Shown piece by piece: positions 8,181 through 15,062 of a stretch of DNA of 37,051 nucleotides. Made by a program: the position numbers and the translations under genes. Under the pieces are notes generated by a model. The model was given only the letters and a program-made list of their open reading frames with translations, had not been told where the DNA came from and made no database searches. Within the stretch, counting starts at the first letter, position 1. Each line of letters begins with the position of its first letter. This stretch comes from an uncultured Dorea sp. (lineage in GTDB: Bacteria; Bacillota; Clostridia; Lachnospirales; Lachnospiraceae), in the NCBI GenBank assembly GCA_910577685.1, contig CAJTOH010000038.1, forward strand, positions 1 to 37,051, given 5' to 3'.

Positions 8181-8324
8181 GGAAATATATCCCCTCTTTC
8201 TTTCTATATCCTCCCTCATATCCCGGGAAGTTTCATCATACTATTCAAGATCCTCTCACTAACATATTATGCAATATTAAAAAAATGTGATAATATATCC
8301 TGCCAAGTCATTCGCCTGCGTTCT

Positions 8325-8363
8325 CCGGGCCGTTACAGTTCGCTCCGTGATCAGTAACTCCGG
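8325..8363 (-). other. Imperfect inverted repeat between metallopeptidase and chemoreceptor genes
   Basis: CCGG...GTTAC (8325-8328, 8332-8336) can pair with GTAAC...CCGG (8354-8358, 8360-8363) with a small asymmetric bulge. It begins 7 bases after the metallopeptidase stop. No U-run follows directly; the nearest is about 40 bases on, so a terminator role is doubtful. The 190-base gap holds no other clear signal, and I see no promoter of convincing quality for the chemoreceptor. Confidence 0.3.
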
Positions 8364-8370
8364 ATATTTC

Positions 8371-9303
8371 CTACGCAGCGACGGAATCCCCATCTTCCGT
8401 CTGACGCTTTGGCTGTTCCGTCTTCGGATTCGCCGCCGTTGTTGTTCTTGTCGTTCCTCCTGAAATGTATGCCGTTCCACATTCCGGACAAATGGCCGTA
8501 TGAATAGATACCGACTGACTAATTACCCGTCTGTCTTCACGAGCCGCCGCCGCACGTTCCCGCACGACATGCTCCATCTCATGACCGCGCACTGCGGACG
8601 CCGCCTGCTCAGGTGCAATCCGGGTCGGTGTTTTAAAAGAAACCCCTGCGTCGTCAGAACCGTCCTGATATTTTCTCTCCTTACAGGTCTGACATTCGCC
8701 TTCTTCCGCTGTCTTTTGAACCGCATCTGCACCCAGCTCAGCCGACGAAGATCCCGGCGACGCAAGGCCTGCATCCTCTAAGTTCTTCCCGGCGCCATTC
8801 TCTGCCTGTTTCCCGCTGCCCAGACCTGCCGGATCCGCATACTTGATCCGCATACGCACCGCCAATTCTGCCGGATCCATTCCCTCCCTCAGGAAGGGAA
8901 TGGAATAGCCGATCCCTCGCGGAGCGTTTGTCTCAACTGCAGATATCGGTTTGACAGGCTCCACAGGTGTTCCCGGACTTGCCGGACGTCCCGCGGCCAT
9001 AGCCGCCCCGACGCCCAGATTCGCCTGTACGCCGAACACCGAACCAACATTCTTTCCATTCTGCACTCCCGATACGCCCGCCGCGCTCTGTTCCCCCTGC
9101 GCGGCCGAACTCTGAGCGCCTTCTATACCCGAAGCGGGGCCTGCGCTGCGTGAAACCTGTACTCCTGCCGCAGCGTTACTGCGCCCTAAAGCGCCCGCTC
9201 CCTGAACGTCCATTCCCTGCTGCGCTCCGTTTGAGCGTCCGCAGCCCATATACCGATAAGACGTACCTACATATGGACTAACCGCTGAGATTCCGCCTAC
9301 CAT
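8371..9303 (-). CDS. Putative HExxH metallopeptidase, SprA-related
   Basis: 310 residues, without signal peptide or membrane segment. Residues 1-130 are low complexity (Ala, Gly, Ser, Gln) and probably disordered. The C-terminal third carries CQTCKERKYQDGSDD (Cys204, Cys207), VSFKTPTRIAPEQAASAV, then HEMEH at 241-245, an HExxH zinc site, followed by SVSIHTAICPECG (Cys272, Cys275) and AYISGGTT. This resembles the SprA-related family of putative metalloproteases, where the HExxH is followed by a short YxVGGEV-like strand. The start has AGGAGG 8 bases upstream. It lies 16 bases after the EAL-HDOD gene, so it is probably part of the cheV operon. The substrate is unknown; the two CxxC pairs may hold a structural metal. 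Confidence 0.65.
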   Translation of the reverse strand: MVGGISAVSPYVGTSYRYMGCGRSNGAQQGMDVQGAGALGRSNAAAGVQVSRSAGPASGIEGAQSSAAQGEQSAAGVSGVQNGKNVGSVFGVQANLGVGAAMAAGRPASPGTPVEPVKPISAVETNAPRGIGYSIPFLREGMDPAELAVRMRIKYADPAGLGSGKQAENGAGKNLEDAGLASPGSSSAELGADAVQKTAEEGECQTCKERKYQDGSDDAGVSFKTPTRIAPEQAASAVRGHEMEHVVRERAAAAREDRRVISQSVSIHTAICPECGTAYISGGTTRTTTAANPKTEQPKRQTEDGDSVAA

Positions 9304-9319
9304 GAACCCTCACCTCCTG

Positions 9320-10564
9320 TTACTCCTCATTCATGCCTACGACATTATCCCAGATATTATTCACTTCTTCTACACATTCCATATAGATCTGTGCCATCTC
9401 ATTCGTCTTGAGTCCCAGTTCCTCCGAGATCTCCTTGATTTCACTCCAGTCGGCCCTCTCATAGCTGAGTACCAGCTCGTACAGACGGCCCGCCTTACCT
9501 TCCTTTCTGATAAGCGCATCCTTTACCTCTTCCAAGATCGGAATCTCATAGAGGATCTCCGCAAGCGGCGCGTCGATCATATATTCCAGCATAGAGAACA
9601 TACCAAGCAGATACGCATCCGAGCTGTTAATCGGGAAATCCTTCAGCCTCTTTACCAACGCTGACGCAAAATTAGCGCGCATAAAAGAGGCTTTCAGCAA
9701 TTCTTCTGATTCTGACTTATTCGGTTTATCCTCGAAACTCAGCAGGTAAACCCATTGCTTCAACTGGCTGATTCCGACACGCACCAAAGCCTGACGAACG
9801 GACGTCGTCTCATGATGTACCGCAAAATATGCGGAATTCGCCATCTTAAGCAGAGCATAGGTGAGAGACGCATCCCTGATGATCGTCTCCTCCAGAATCT
9901 CTACATCCGGCTCATCCTTGGTAATCTCCACAATAAGCTGGTAGAGGTTCCCCTGCATAAAGTCCATCTTGCTTGCCTTTGACGTCGTAGCTCCCGCAAT
10001 ATAATTGCCTTCCACATAGTCAACGCCTAATTCGACCGCACAGTCATATACTTCCTTGCTGTTCACTCCCGTAGCGATAAATTGCTTCTGGAACCCATGG
10101 GCCATATCAATTACATTGGCGATAGAACGTCTCTGGGTTCCTTCCAGCTTGTTAGAAATATCCATCTTAATATAATCCACATACTCCAGCATACTGAAAT
10201 ATTTCGGGGTAAACTGGAAATCATTAATCGCAAAGTGATAGCCGTCTTCACGATACTTACTGATTAGGATTGCGGCCAGAGAGTGGACAACAATGTTGTC
10301 CTCAATCTGGATCACTACCTTATCCTTATCAAAGATCTTCGGCGTATTACGGAACAAAAGAGTAGGAGTAAAGGTCATAAAAGTCTTTTTATCTTTGAAT
10401 ATCCTCTCCGAATTCTCAGACAAAAAAGCAACCATCGTATTTGCCGCCACATTGTCCGAACTCGAGTTATACAGGCTGCTCTCATCCTCTTGGATTAGTA
10501 GCTCATATCCGATGACGGTGTCTTTCAGATCTTTTATAGCCTGTCTTACAACGCAATTCTTCAT
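9320..10564 (-). CDS. EAL-HDOD signalling protein with degenerate EAL site
   Basis: 414 residues. Residues 1-200 form a YuxH-like EAL domain: VIGYELLIQED in place of EALLR, FAINDFQFTPKYF where active enzymes have a DDFGtGyss-type motif, YIKMD, and ATGVNSKE in place of AEGVE. The first Asp of the metal-binding pair is Asn, so c-di-GMP hydrolysis is doubtful and a binding or scaffold role is more likely. Residues 205-400 form an HDOD domain (DASLTYALLKMANSAYF, RQALVRVGISQLKQWVYLL), which lacks HD metal ligands and mediates protein contacts. The start codon follows the cheV stop without a gap (TAGATG), with GGAGGGA inside cheV, so translation is coupled. Confidence 0.9.
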   Translation of the reverse strand: MKNCVVRQAIKDLKDTVIGYELLIQEDESSLYNSSSDNVAANTMVAFLSENSERIFKDKKTFMTFTPTLLFRNTPKIFDKDKVVIQIEDNIVVHSLAAILISKYREDGYHFAINDFQFTPKYFSMLEYVDYIKMDISNKLEGTQRRSIANVIDMAHGFQKQFIATGVNSKEVYDCAVELGVDYVEGNYIAGATTSKASKMDFMQGNLYQLIVEITKDEPDVEILEETIIRDASLTYALLKMANSAYFAVHHETTSVRQALVRVGISQLKQWVYLLSFEDKPNKSESEELLKASFMRANFASALVKRLKDFPINSSDAYLLGMFSMLEYMIDAPLAEILYEIPILEEVKDALIRKEGKAGRLYELVLSYERADWSEIKEISEELGLKTNEMAQIYMECVEEVNNIWDNVVGMNEE

Positions 10565-11479
10565 CTATCTATCCCTCCGGTCCAGTAATTCATCCATGAC
10601 CTCGACCAAACGTCCGATCTCCGGTTTTGACATCTGCTCGTCTGCTCCGAGCTGCTTGCCTTTTATTCTCATCTCTTCATTAATCAGGGACGAGAAGATT
10701 ACAACCGGCATCTTCTTCATGTTATCATCTTCTTTCACAAGTTTCGTCAAACGATGCCCATCCATCTCAGGCATCTCGATATCAGTGATCAATAATGCCG
10801 CTCTTTGATAGAAATCCGGTTCATTTCTGATACTCTCAAGGAACTCCCATGCTTCCCGTCCGTTATTGAAAGTTGTAAGATTGGTATATCCCGCGCGGAA
10901 CAATGAATCCGAGATCATCTTGGTCAAAAGGATCGAATCCTCCGCAAGGATGATACTCTGATCTCTCTGTACCCTCTCGCCGAGTCTGTCGATATCCGAA
11001 ACCTGAATACTCGTCTCCGGCGCGATCTCCGCAACGATCTTCTCGAAATCAAGAATCGTAACAAGATTATCCCCGCACTGGGCGATACCCGTAGCAACGC
11101 CGTCCTCGCCATTCGTCAGCGCCTTATCCGGCTTCTGGATGGCTTCCCAGGAAATCCTGCTGATACCAACCACAGAATGTACGCGGAATGCAATGTGCAT
11201 CTTATTGAAATTCGTGATAATGAACAGATCCCTGTCCTTCTTATCTCCGCACTCTCCCGTCAGATATTTGGGGAGATTGATTACAGTCAAAAGAGTCTCC
11301 CTTGGCTTGAAGATTCCTTCAACGGCATTGTGAGAATGTGGGATCGGCTTCACTTTATCCGCCATCATAATCTCCAGCACTTTTGCCACATTAATTCCAT
11401 ACAGCTCACCGAATATGGTAAACTGCATAACTTCAATTTCATTTGTTCCAGATTCCAATAAAATTTCTGTATTAGCCAT
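10565..11479 (-). CDS. cheV: Chemotaxis coupling protein CheV (CheW-receiver fusion)
   Basis: 304 residues. Residues 14-165 are a CheW domain (VMQFTIFGELYGINVAKVLEI, LLTVINLPKYL). Residues 173-300 are a receiver domain with the acidic pocket AED (179-181), phosphoacceptor Asp233 in LLITDIEMPEMDG, Ser263/Ser264 and Lys285 in MSKPE. CheV couples receptors to CheA, and phosphorylation of its receiver by CheA is part of adaptation. It has a sigma-28-like promoter close upstream and forms a unit with the EAL-HDOD gene. Together with CheC and CheD this gives the Bacillus-type multi-branch adaptation system. Confidence 0.96.
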   Translation of the reverse strand: MANTEILLESGTNEIEVMQFTIFGELYGINVAKVLEIMMADKVKPIPHSHNAVEGIFKPRETLLTVINLPKYLTGECGDKKDRDLFIITNFNKMHIAFRVHSVVGISRISWEAIQKPDKALTNGEDGVATGIAQCGDNLVTILDFEKIVAEIAPETSIQVSDIDRLGERVQRDQSIILAEDSILLTKMISDSLFRAGYTNLTTFNNGREAWEFLESIRNEPDFYQRAALLITDIEMPEMDGHRLTKLVKEDDNMKKMPVVIFSSLINEEMRIKGKQLGADEQMSKPEIGRLVEVMDELLDRRDR

Positions 11480-11508
11480 ACACTCACTCCTTTACATTCT
11501 ATGTATAT

Positions 11509-11536
11509 TTATCGGCGCAATATTCATCCGAAATAA
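11509..11536 (-). promoter_or_regulatory. Sigma-28 (FliA)-type promoter of cheV
   Basis: Read leftward: TTATTT at 11536-11531, a 14-base spacer, then GCCGATAA at 11516-11509. The -10 is the exact FliA consensus and the layout equals that upstream of fliD. It lies 29 bases before the cheV start, inside the 60-base cheD-cheV gap, which suggests that cheV and the two genes after it are late genes. Confidence 0.7.
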
Positions 11537-11539
11537 GAG

Positions 11540-12022
11540 CTAAAGCATCTTCTCCGGTTTTCCCGCTGACCGGACGTACACATTCCCCGTCGCCACGTCC
11601 AACAGCATGGTTCTTGCATAATTTGCCCCGACATCTTCACTGGTAACACGCAGCCCCTCCGCCATCAGAATCCTTTTAACATTCTGTGCATTCCTCTCTC
11701 CGATATTTCCAAGACCCGCGCTGCCCTTCATCTCGAACATCTTGGCTCCTCCTGCAATCTTGCATACCATCCGCGATTTTGATCCCCCAAATGCAGTAAG
11801 TTTGCGAAGCGTCTCACGAATTCCAGTATCCGCAAACTTAAATACGTTTCCATCCTTCGCACCACTCTTTTCAGGAAGCATAATATGAAGAAGCGCTCCT
11901 AATTTAATCATCGGATCATAAAAAGAAACCCCGATACATGACCCCAGTGCATATGTAATAAGTACACCCTCCTGCCTCGTCATCTTCATATCAGCAATTC
12001 CAACGGATATCTTCTTCTCCAT
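11540..12022 (-). CDS. cheD: Chemoreceptor glutamine deamidase CheD
   Basis: 160 residues, normal for CheD. Cys29 in YALGSCIGVSFYD, His46 in LLHIMLP and Thr23 fit the catalytic Thr-Cys-His arrangement known from Thermotoga CheD. The later segments KIAGGAKMF and IGERNAQNVKRIL are also family hallmarks. CheD deamidates receptor Gln residues and stimulates CheC phosphatase activity by complex formation. It lies 3 bases after cheC and is the last gene of the long flagellar run before the cheV promoter. Confidence 0.97.
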   Translation of the reverse strand: MEKKISVGIADMKMTRQEGVLITYALGSCIGVSFYDPMIKLGALLHIMLPEKSGAKDGNVFKFADTGIRETLRKLTAFGGSKSRMVCKIAGGAKMFEMKGSAGLGNIGERNAQNVKRILMAEGLRVTSEDVGANYARTMLLDVATGNVYVRSAGKPEKML

Positions 12023-12025
12023 CTA

Positions 12026-12646
12026 TCATTCCACTCCCAGCTTTTTCATAAGAACATTCAAAGACCCTACATCAGGTAGAAGCAGCATATTGCTGTTTAA
12101 CGCTTTCCCGTCTATCTTGAATTGGCCTGTTATCATCATAATCCTATCTGAATGTTGGCCCATCATAGCGATCGGTACACTCATAATACCGCCAAGCATA
12201 TTTACCGCAAGCTGCGGAACCGACAATTCAACGCTCATATTCACAAGGGATGCCATTGCCGTAATATAAGAGGAGATTACAATATTACCGATCTCCATCA
12301 GAACTGAGGAATCAATCTCCGCCAGCTCAAAGAAATTTGCCTCCGTCTTTCCCAGCATCCGGAACAAAATCTCATCTGAAAATTCCTTCGTCAGAATGAA
12401 CAGCATAATACCGCTTAGTTCGCCTGACATCTCAACCAATATAGCCGCGACCACTTCCTCCGGGTCTCCCACATTGACCAACGCCTCATTAAAATCCAGA
12501 ATTTCTACCTTGGGAAGAGACATATTCACCTTGGCGTTCAGCATACTGGACAGCGCCGTCGCAGCGTTGCCGCCGCCGATACTGCCGATTTCCTTCAGAA
12601 TATCAATCTCCAGCTCGTTCATTTCTTCATATGTTTTTATCCCCAT
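12026..12646 (-). CDS. cheC: CheY-P phosphatase CheC
   Basis: 206 residues with two CheC repeats. The second site has the complete SxxxExxN motif (Glu118, Asn121 in MEIGNIVISSY). The first reads DILKEIGSIGGG (Glu19, Ser22), so the Asn needed for CheY-P attack is Ser. The conserved Pro residues follow both motifs. CheC dephosphorylates CheY-P and is activated by CheD, its neighbour 3 bases downstream. It starts 11 bases after the flgG-like gene. In Thermotoga CheC the two sites are not equally important, so loss of the first one may be tolerated. Confidence 0.95.
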   Translation of the reverse strand: MGIKTYEEMNELEIDILKEIGSIGGGNAATALSSMLNAKVNMSLPKVEILDFNEALVNVGDPEEVVAAILVEMSGELSGIMLFILTKEFSDEILFRMLGKTEANFFELAEIDSSVLMEIGNIVISSYITAMASLVNMSVELSVPQLAVNMLGGIMSVPIAMMGQHSDRIMMITGQFKIDGKALNSNMLLLPDVGSLNVLMKKLGVE

Positions 12647-12657
12647 AATTCACCTCT

Positions 12658-13368
12658 CTATGACCTTAACGTATTAACCGTATTCACAATCTCATCGGAT
12701 GTCTGAACCATCTTCAATGCGTAGGAATACGCTCTTTGTGCCTCAATAATGCGGGTAAAATCATCGGAAACACTTGCGCCTGACATTTCCAGTGCATGAT
12801 CTTTCACCTGTGCTCCCGCCGTCAAAAACGGCTGTCCATTCTTCACCGTCGGCGCATACTCATTATTGCCGACGCTTAACATCCCGTCCATGATATTGAA
12901 ACCGAATACCCCGATCTGTCCGCTTAACTCTCCGTCTGTGATACGGATAGGGTTGCGGTTCTGATCCAGAACAAAGTTGCCGTTATCGTTCACCAGATAG
13001 AACTCATCGCCGCGCTTGGACATGCTGAAATGCCCGTTCCTCGTATATGTAATCTCATTGGTCACCGGACTTCTCATCATGAAAAATCCCGAATCAATGA
13101 TTGCATAATCGAAATCTCCCTGTGTCGTCACCAGTCCCTTCGGGCTGAAATCCGTCTTCGTCTGCTCTACAAGGATTCCTGTCCCCGCTTTCAGCGGGGT
13201 ATCGTCCCCGTTATAGTTATTCAGATTATAATACATCAGATCCGTAAATACCGGTGTCTTTGCCTTATAACCATAGTTATTCACATTCGCAAGGTTATTG
13301 GCAACCACGTTCAGCTTCTGCTGTTCTTCCATGGCTCCTCTTGCCGCAGTGTAAAATGATGTATACAT
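12658..13368 (-). CDS. flgG: Flagellar rod protein, FlgG/FlhP-like
   Basis: 236 residues from the ATG at 13368, preceded by GGGAGGAGAGG; an upstream extension in the same frame overlaps the previous gene and lacks an RBS. The N-terminus (MYTSFYTAARGAMEEQQ, then NVVANNLANVNNYGYK) is the rod/hook signature. The middle has SGFFMMRSPVTNE and YTRNGHFSMSK, and the C-terminal helix DFTRIIEAQRAYSYALKMVQ closes the D0 domain. It is the second of two tandem FlgG-family genes, as flhO-flhP in Bacillus. Which is FlgF and which FlgG is assigned by order only. Confidence 0.85.
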   Translation of the reverse strand: MYTSFYTAARGAMEEQQKLNVVANNLANVNNYGYKAKTPVFTDLMYYNLNNYNGDDTPLKAGTGILVEQTKTDFSPKGLVTTQGDFDYAIIDSGFFMMRSPVTNEITYTRNGHFSMSKRGDEFYLVNDNGNFVLDQNRNPIRITDGELSGQIGVFGFNIMDGMLSVGNNEYAPTVKNGQPFLTAGAQVKDHALEMSGASVSDDFTRIIEAQRAYSYALKMVQTSDEIVNTVNTLRS

Positions 13369-13444
13369 ATGCCTCTCCTCCCTGTCATGACTGCCAGAAA
13401 ACCATTCCCTCCGGCAGTCATCTGTAATCAGCCTTCTAACCGTT

Positions 13445-14191
13445 CTACGTTGCAGAACCAAGCGTTACCATCTTCGCCTCCAGTTGGTCATAAATCTTAA
13501 GGATCTGTGCCGAACTCTGCAGAATCCGCTGGCTGCTGATCATCCGGGTCATCTCCTCCGCCATAGAAACGTTAGAATCTTCCAGATATCTCTGTGTGAC
13601 CGTTGTTCCCCGGTCTGCCGCCTGAGGCTGCGCGTTCGCCCGGAACACACTTCCGGAAATCTTCGTCAGCTGACCGTAATCTGCAAAATCCACAATCTGA
13701 AGCGTCCCAAAGAACTGATTGCCGTCTTCACTGATAATATTACCCTGTTTGTCGATAATGATGTTATCCGTCGTCAGGCGAATCGCTCCGTTCGTCCCCT
13801 GCACCCTGCCTATTCCCGGCAATGTCAGGTATCCCTCATTGTCCAGATTAAACGAACCGTCTCTCGTGTATACAGGCCCTTCACCGGTATCGATTACGAA
13901 GAAACCGTTACCAGTCAGTCCCACATCCAACGCGTCCCCTGTCTCCCGGATGCCTCCTTCTGTATAGTCCGTTACCCTCTCGTCCGCGATATTCATCCGG
14001 GACACCGTGCCGACCGCTGTCTTACCATCCCGGTCATATCGGTAGATCATCTCATCCCGAAAGGTACTCTGCATAATTCTGTCCATCTTATATCCCGGAG
14101 TGGACACATTCGTCATGTTATTGCTGATGACGTTCAGATTGCGGTTCTGTGTGATCATATTAGAAGTTAGATCATAATACCCTTGAAACAT
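13445..14191 (-). CDS. flgF: Flagellar rod protein, FlgF/FlhO-like
   Basis: 248 residues. The conserved N-terminus carries NNMTNVSTPGYK, the core has GLTGNGFFVIDTGEGPVYTRDGSF in two blocks, and the C-terminal helix is NVSMAEEMTRMISSQRILQSSA. These are rod-family features (FlgF/FlgG). The first 20 bases overlap the end of fliA, which suggests coupled translation; its RBS (AAGGAGAG) lies within fliA. The protein is exported by the flagellar type III system and forms part of the rod. Confidence 0.85.
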   Translation of the reverse strand: MFQGYYDLTSNMITQNRNLNVISNNMTNVSTPGYKMDRIMQSTFRDEMIYRYDRDGKTAVGTVSRMNIADERVTDYTEGGIRETGDALDVGLTGNGFFVIDTGEGPVYTRDGSFNLDNEGYLTLPGIGRVQGTNGAIRLTTDNIIIDKQGNIISEDGNQFFGTLQIVDFADYGQLTKISGSVFRANAQPQAADRGTTVTQRYLEDSNVSMAEEMTRMISSQRILQSSAQILKIYDQLEAKMVTLGSAT

Positions 14192-14981
14192 TCCTGCTCT
14201 CCTTTTCTTCGTTGAATCTCTCCATGTGTTTCCTTAGTTTCTTTATTGCATTAGTATGAATCTGAGAGACTCGCGGTTCGCTCACATTCAGCACATCCGC
14301 AATCTGTCTCATATTCAATTCATCTATATAATACAGCGAAATCACAAGCTGTTCGTTCTCCTTGAGCGTACCCACGCCTTCCGCCAGCACCTGCGTAAGT
14401 TCCTTCTTAAGAAACTTGCTTTCCGGCTGTTCGTTTTTATCGCCCTGAGGCAGCGTCACTCCGACTTCGTTCCCCTGAGCCTCTGCCAACACCATATCCA
14501 GTGAAAGAATATTAAACAGCGACGCCTTGCGCATTGTCTCCTGATACTTCTCGGGAGTGATGTTCAGATAATCGGTCACCTCCTGCACGGAAGGATAGTA
14601 CCCATGTTTATTATATAACGTTGTGACAGCTTCTTCAATATCTCTCGTACTCTTTCTTGTACTTCTTGGCACCCAATCCTGTTTTCTGGCAAGATCTATT
14701 ATCATTCCCTTAATACGTTTGGAGATAAACGTCTCGAACTTTACGTTTTTATCCATGTCAAACTTATCAAGAGCGGACATGATCGCAATGACGCCTTCGC
14801 TGATAATATCGTCTACCTGGGAAAAACTCATATAGATATCCCTCATCTGAAGTGCGATACTCTTCACAAGATAGATATAGCGCATGACGATCTCCTGCTT
14901 GACCTCCAGGTTTCCTGTCTCTTTATACAGTTTTAAAAGCTCTTCGTTCGTCTTATCCTTATACCGTTCTTGTATGTTCAT
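14172..14981 (-). CDS. fliA: RNA polymerase sigma-28 factor FliA/SigD
   Basis: 269 residues from the ATG at 14981, which has GGAG 6 bases upstream; an ATG 12 bases earlier overlaps that RBS. Region 2 covers about residues 20-100: DDIISEGVIAIMSALDKFD and the -10-contacting stretch FETFISKRIKGMIIDLARKQDWVPRS in separate blocks. Region 3 follows (EEAVTTLYNKHGYYPSVQEV). Region 4 is LKENEQLVISLYYIDELNMRQIADVL, with the helix-turn-helix VSEPRVSQIHTNAIKKL. It directs late flagellar and chemotaxis genes; matching GCCGATAA sites occur upstream of fliD and cheV here. Its anti-sigma factor FlgM is not in the window. Confidence 0.96.
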   Translation of the reverse strand: MNIQERYKDKTNEELLKLYKETGNLEVKQEIVMRYIYLVKSIALQMRDIYMSFSQVDDIISEGVIAIMSALDKFDMDKNVKFETFISKRIKGMIIDLARKQDWVPRSTRKSTRDIEEAVTTLYNKHGYYPSVQEVTDYLNITPEKYQETMRKASLFNILSLDMVLAEAQGNEVGVTLPQGDKNEQPESKFLKKELTQVLAEGVGTLKENEQLVISLYYIDELNMRQIADVLNVSEPRVSQIHTNAIKKLRKHMERFNEEKESRNVSRVL

Positions 14982-15062
14982 ACTGCACTCCATTAGATTT
15001 CGTTACATATGAGTTATTAACTGATATATGCCAAAGCCCTTGTCCCTGCGCCGAAAGTTTAT

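Noticed and set aside
8181..8370. Possible c-di-GMP riboswitch upstream of the chemoreceptor gene
   Set aside because: Such riboswitches are common before clostridial motility genes, but the conserved core segments of c-di-GMP-I (GEMM) are absent and I cannot build the fold.
13484..14170. 228-codon + strand frame opposite the flgF-like gene
   Set aside because: Antisense shadow; the minus-strand protein has full rod-family motifs.
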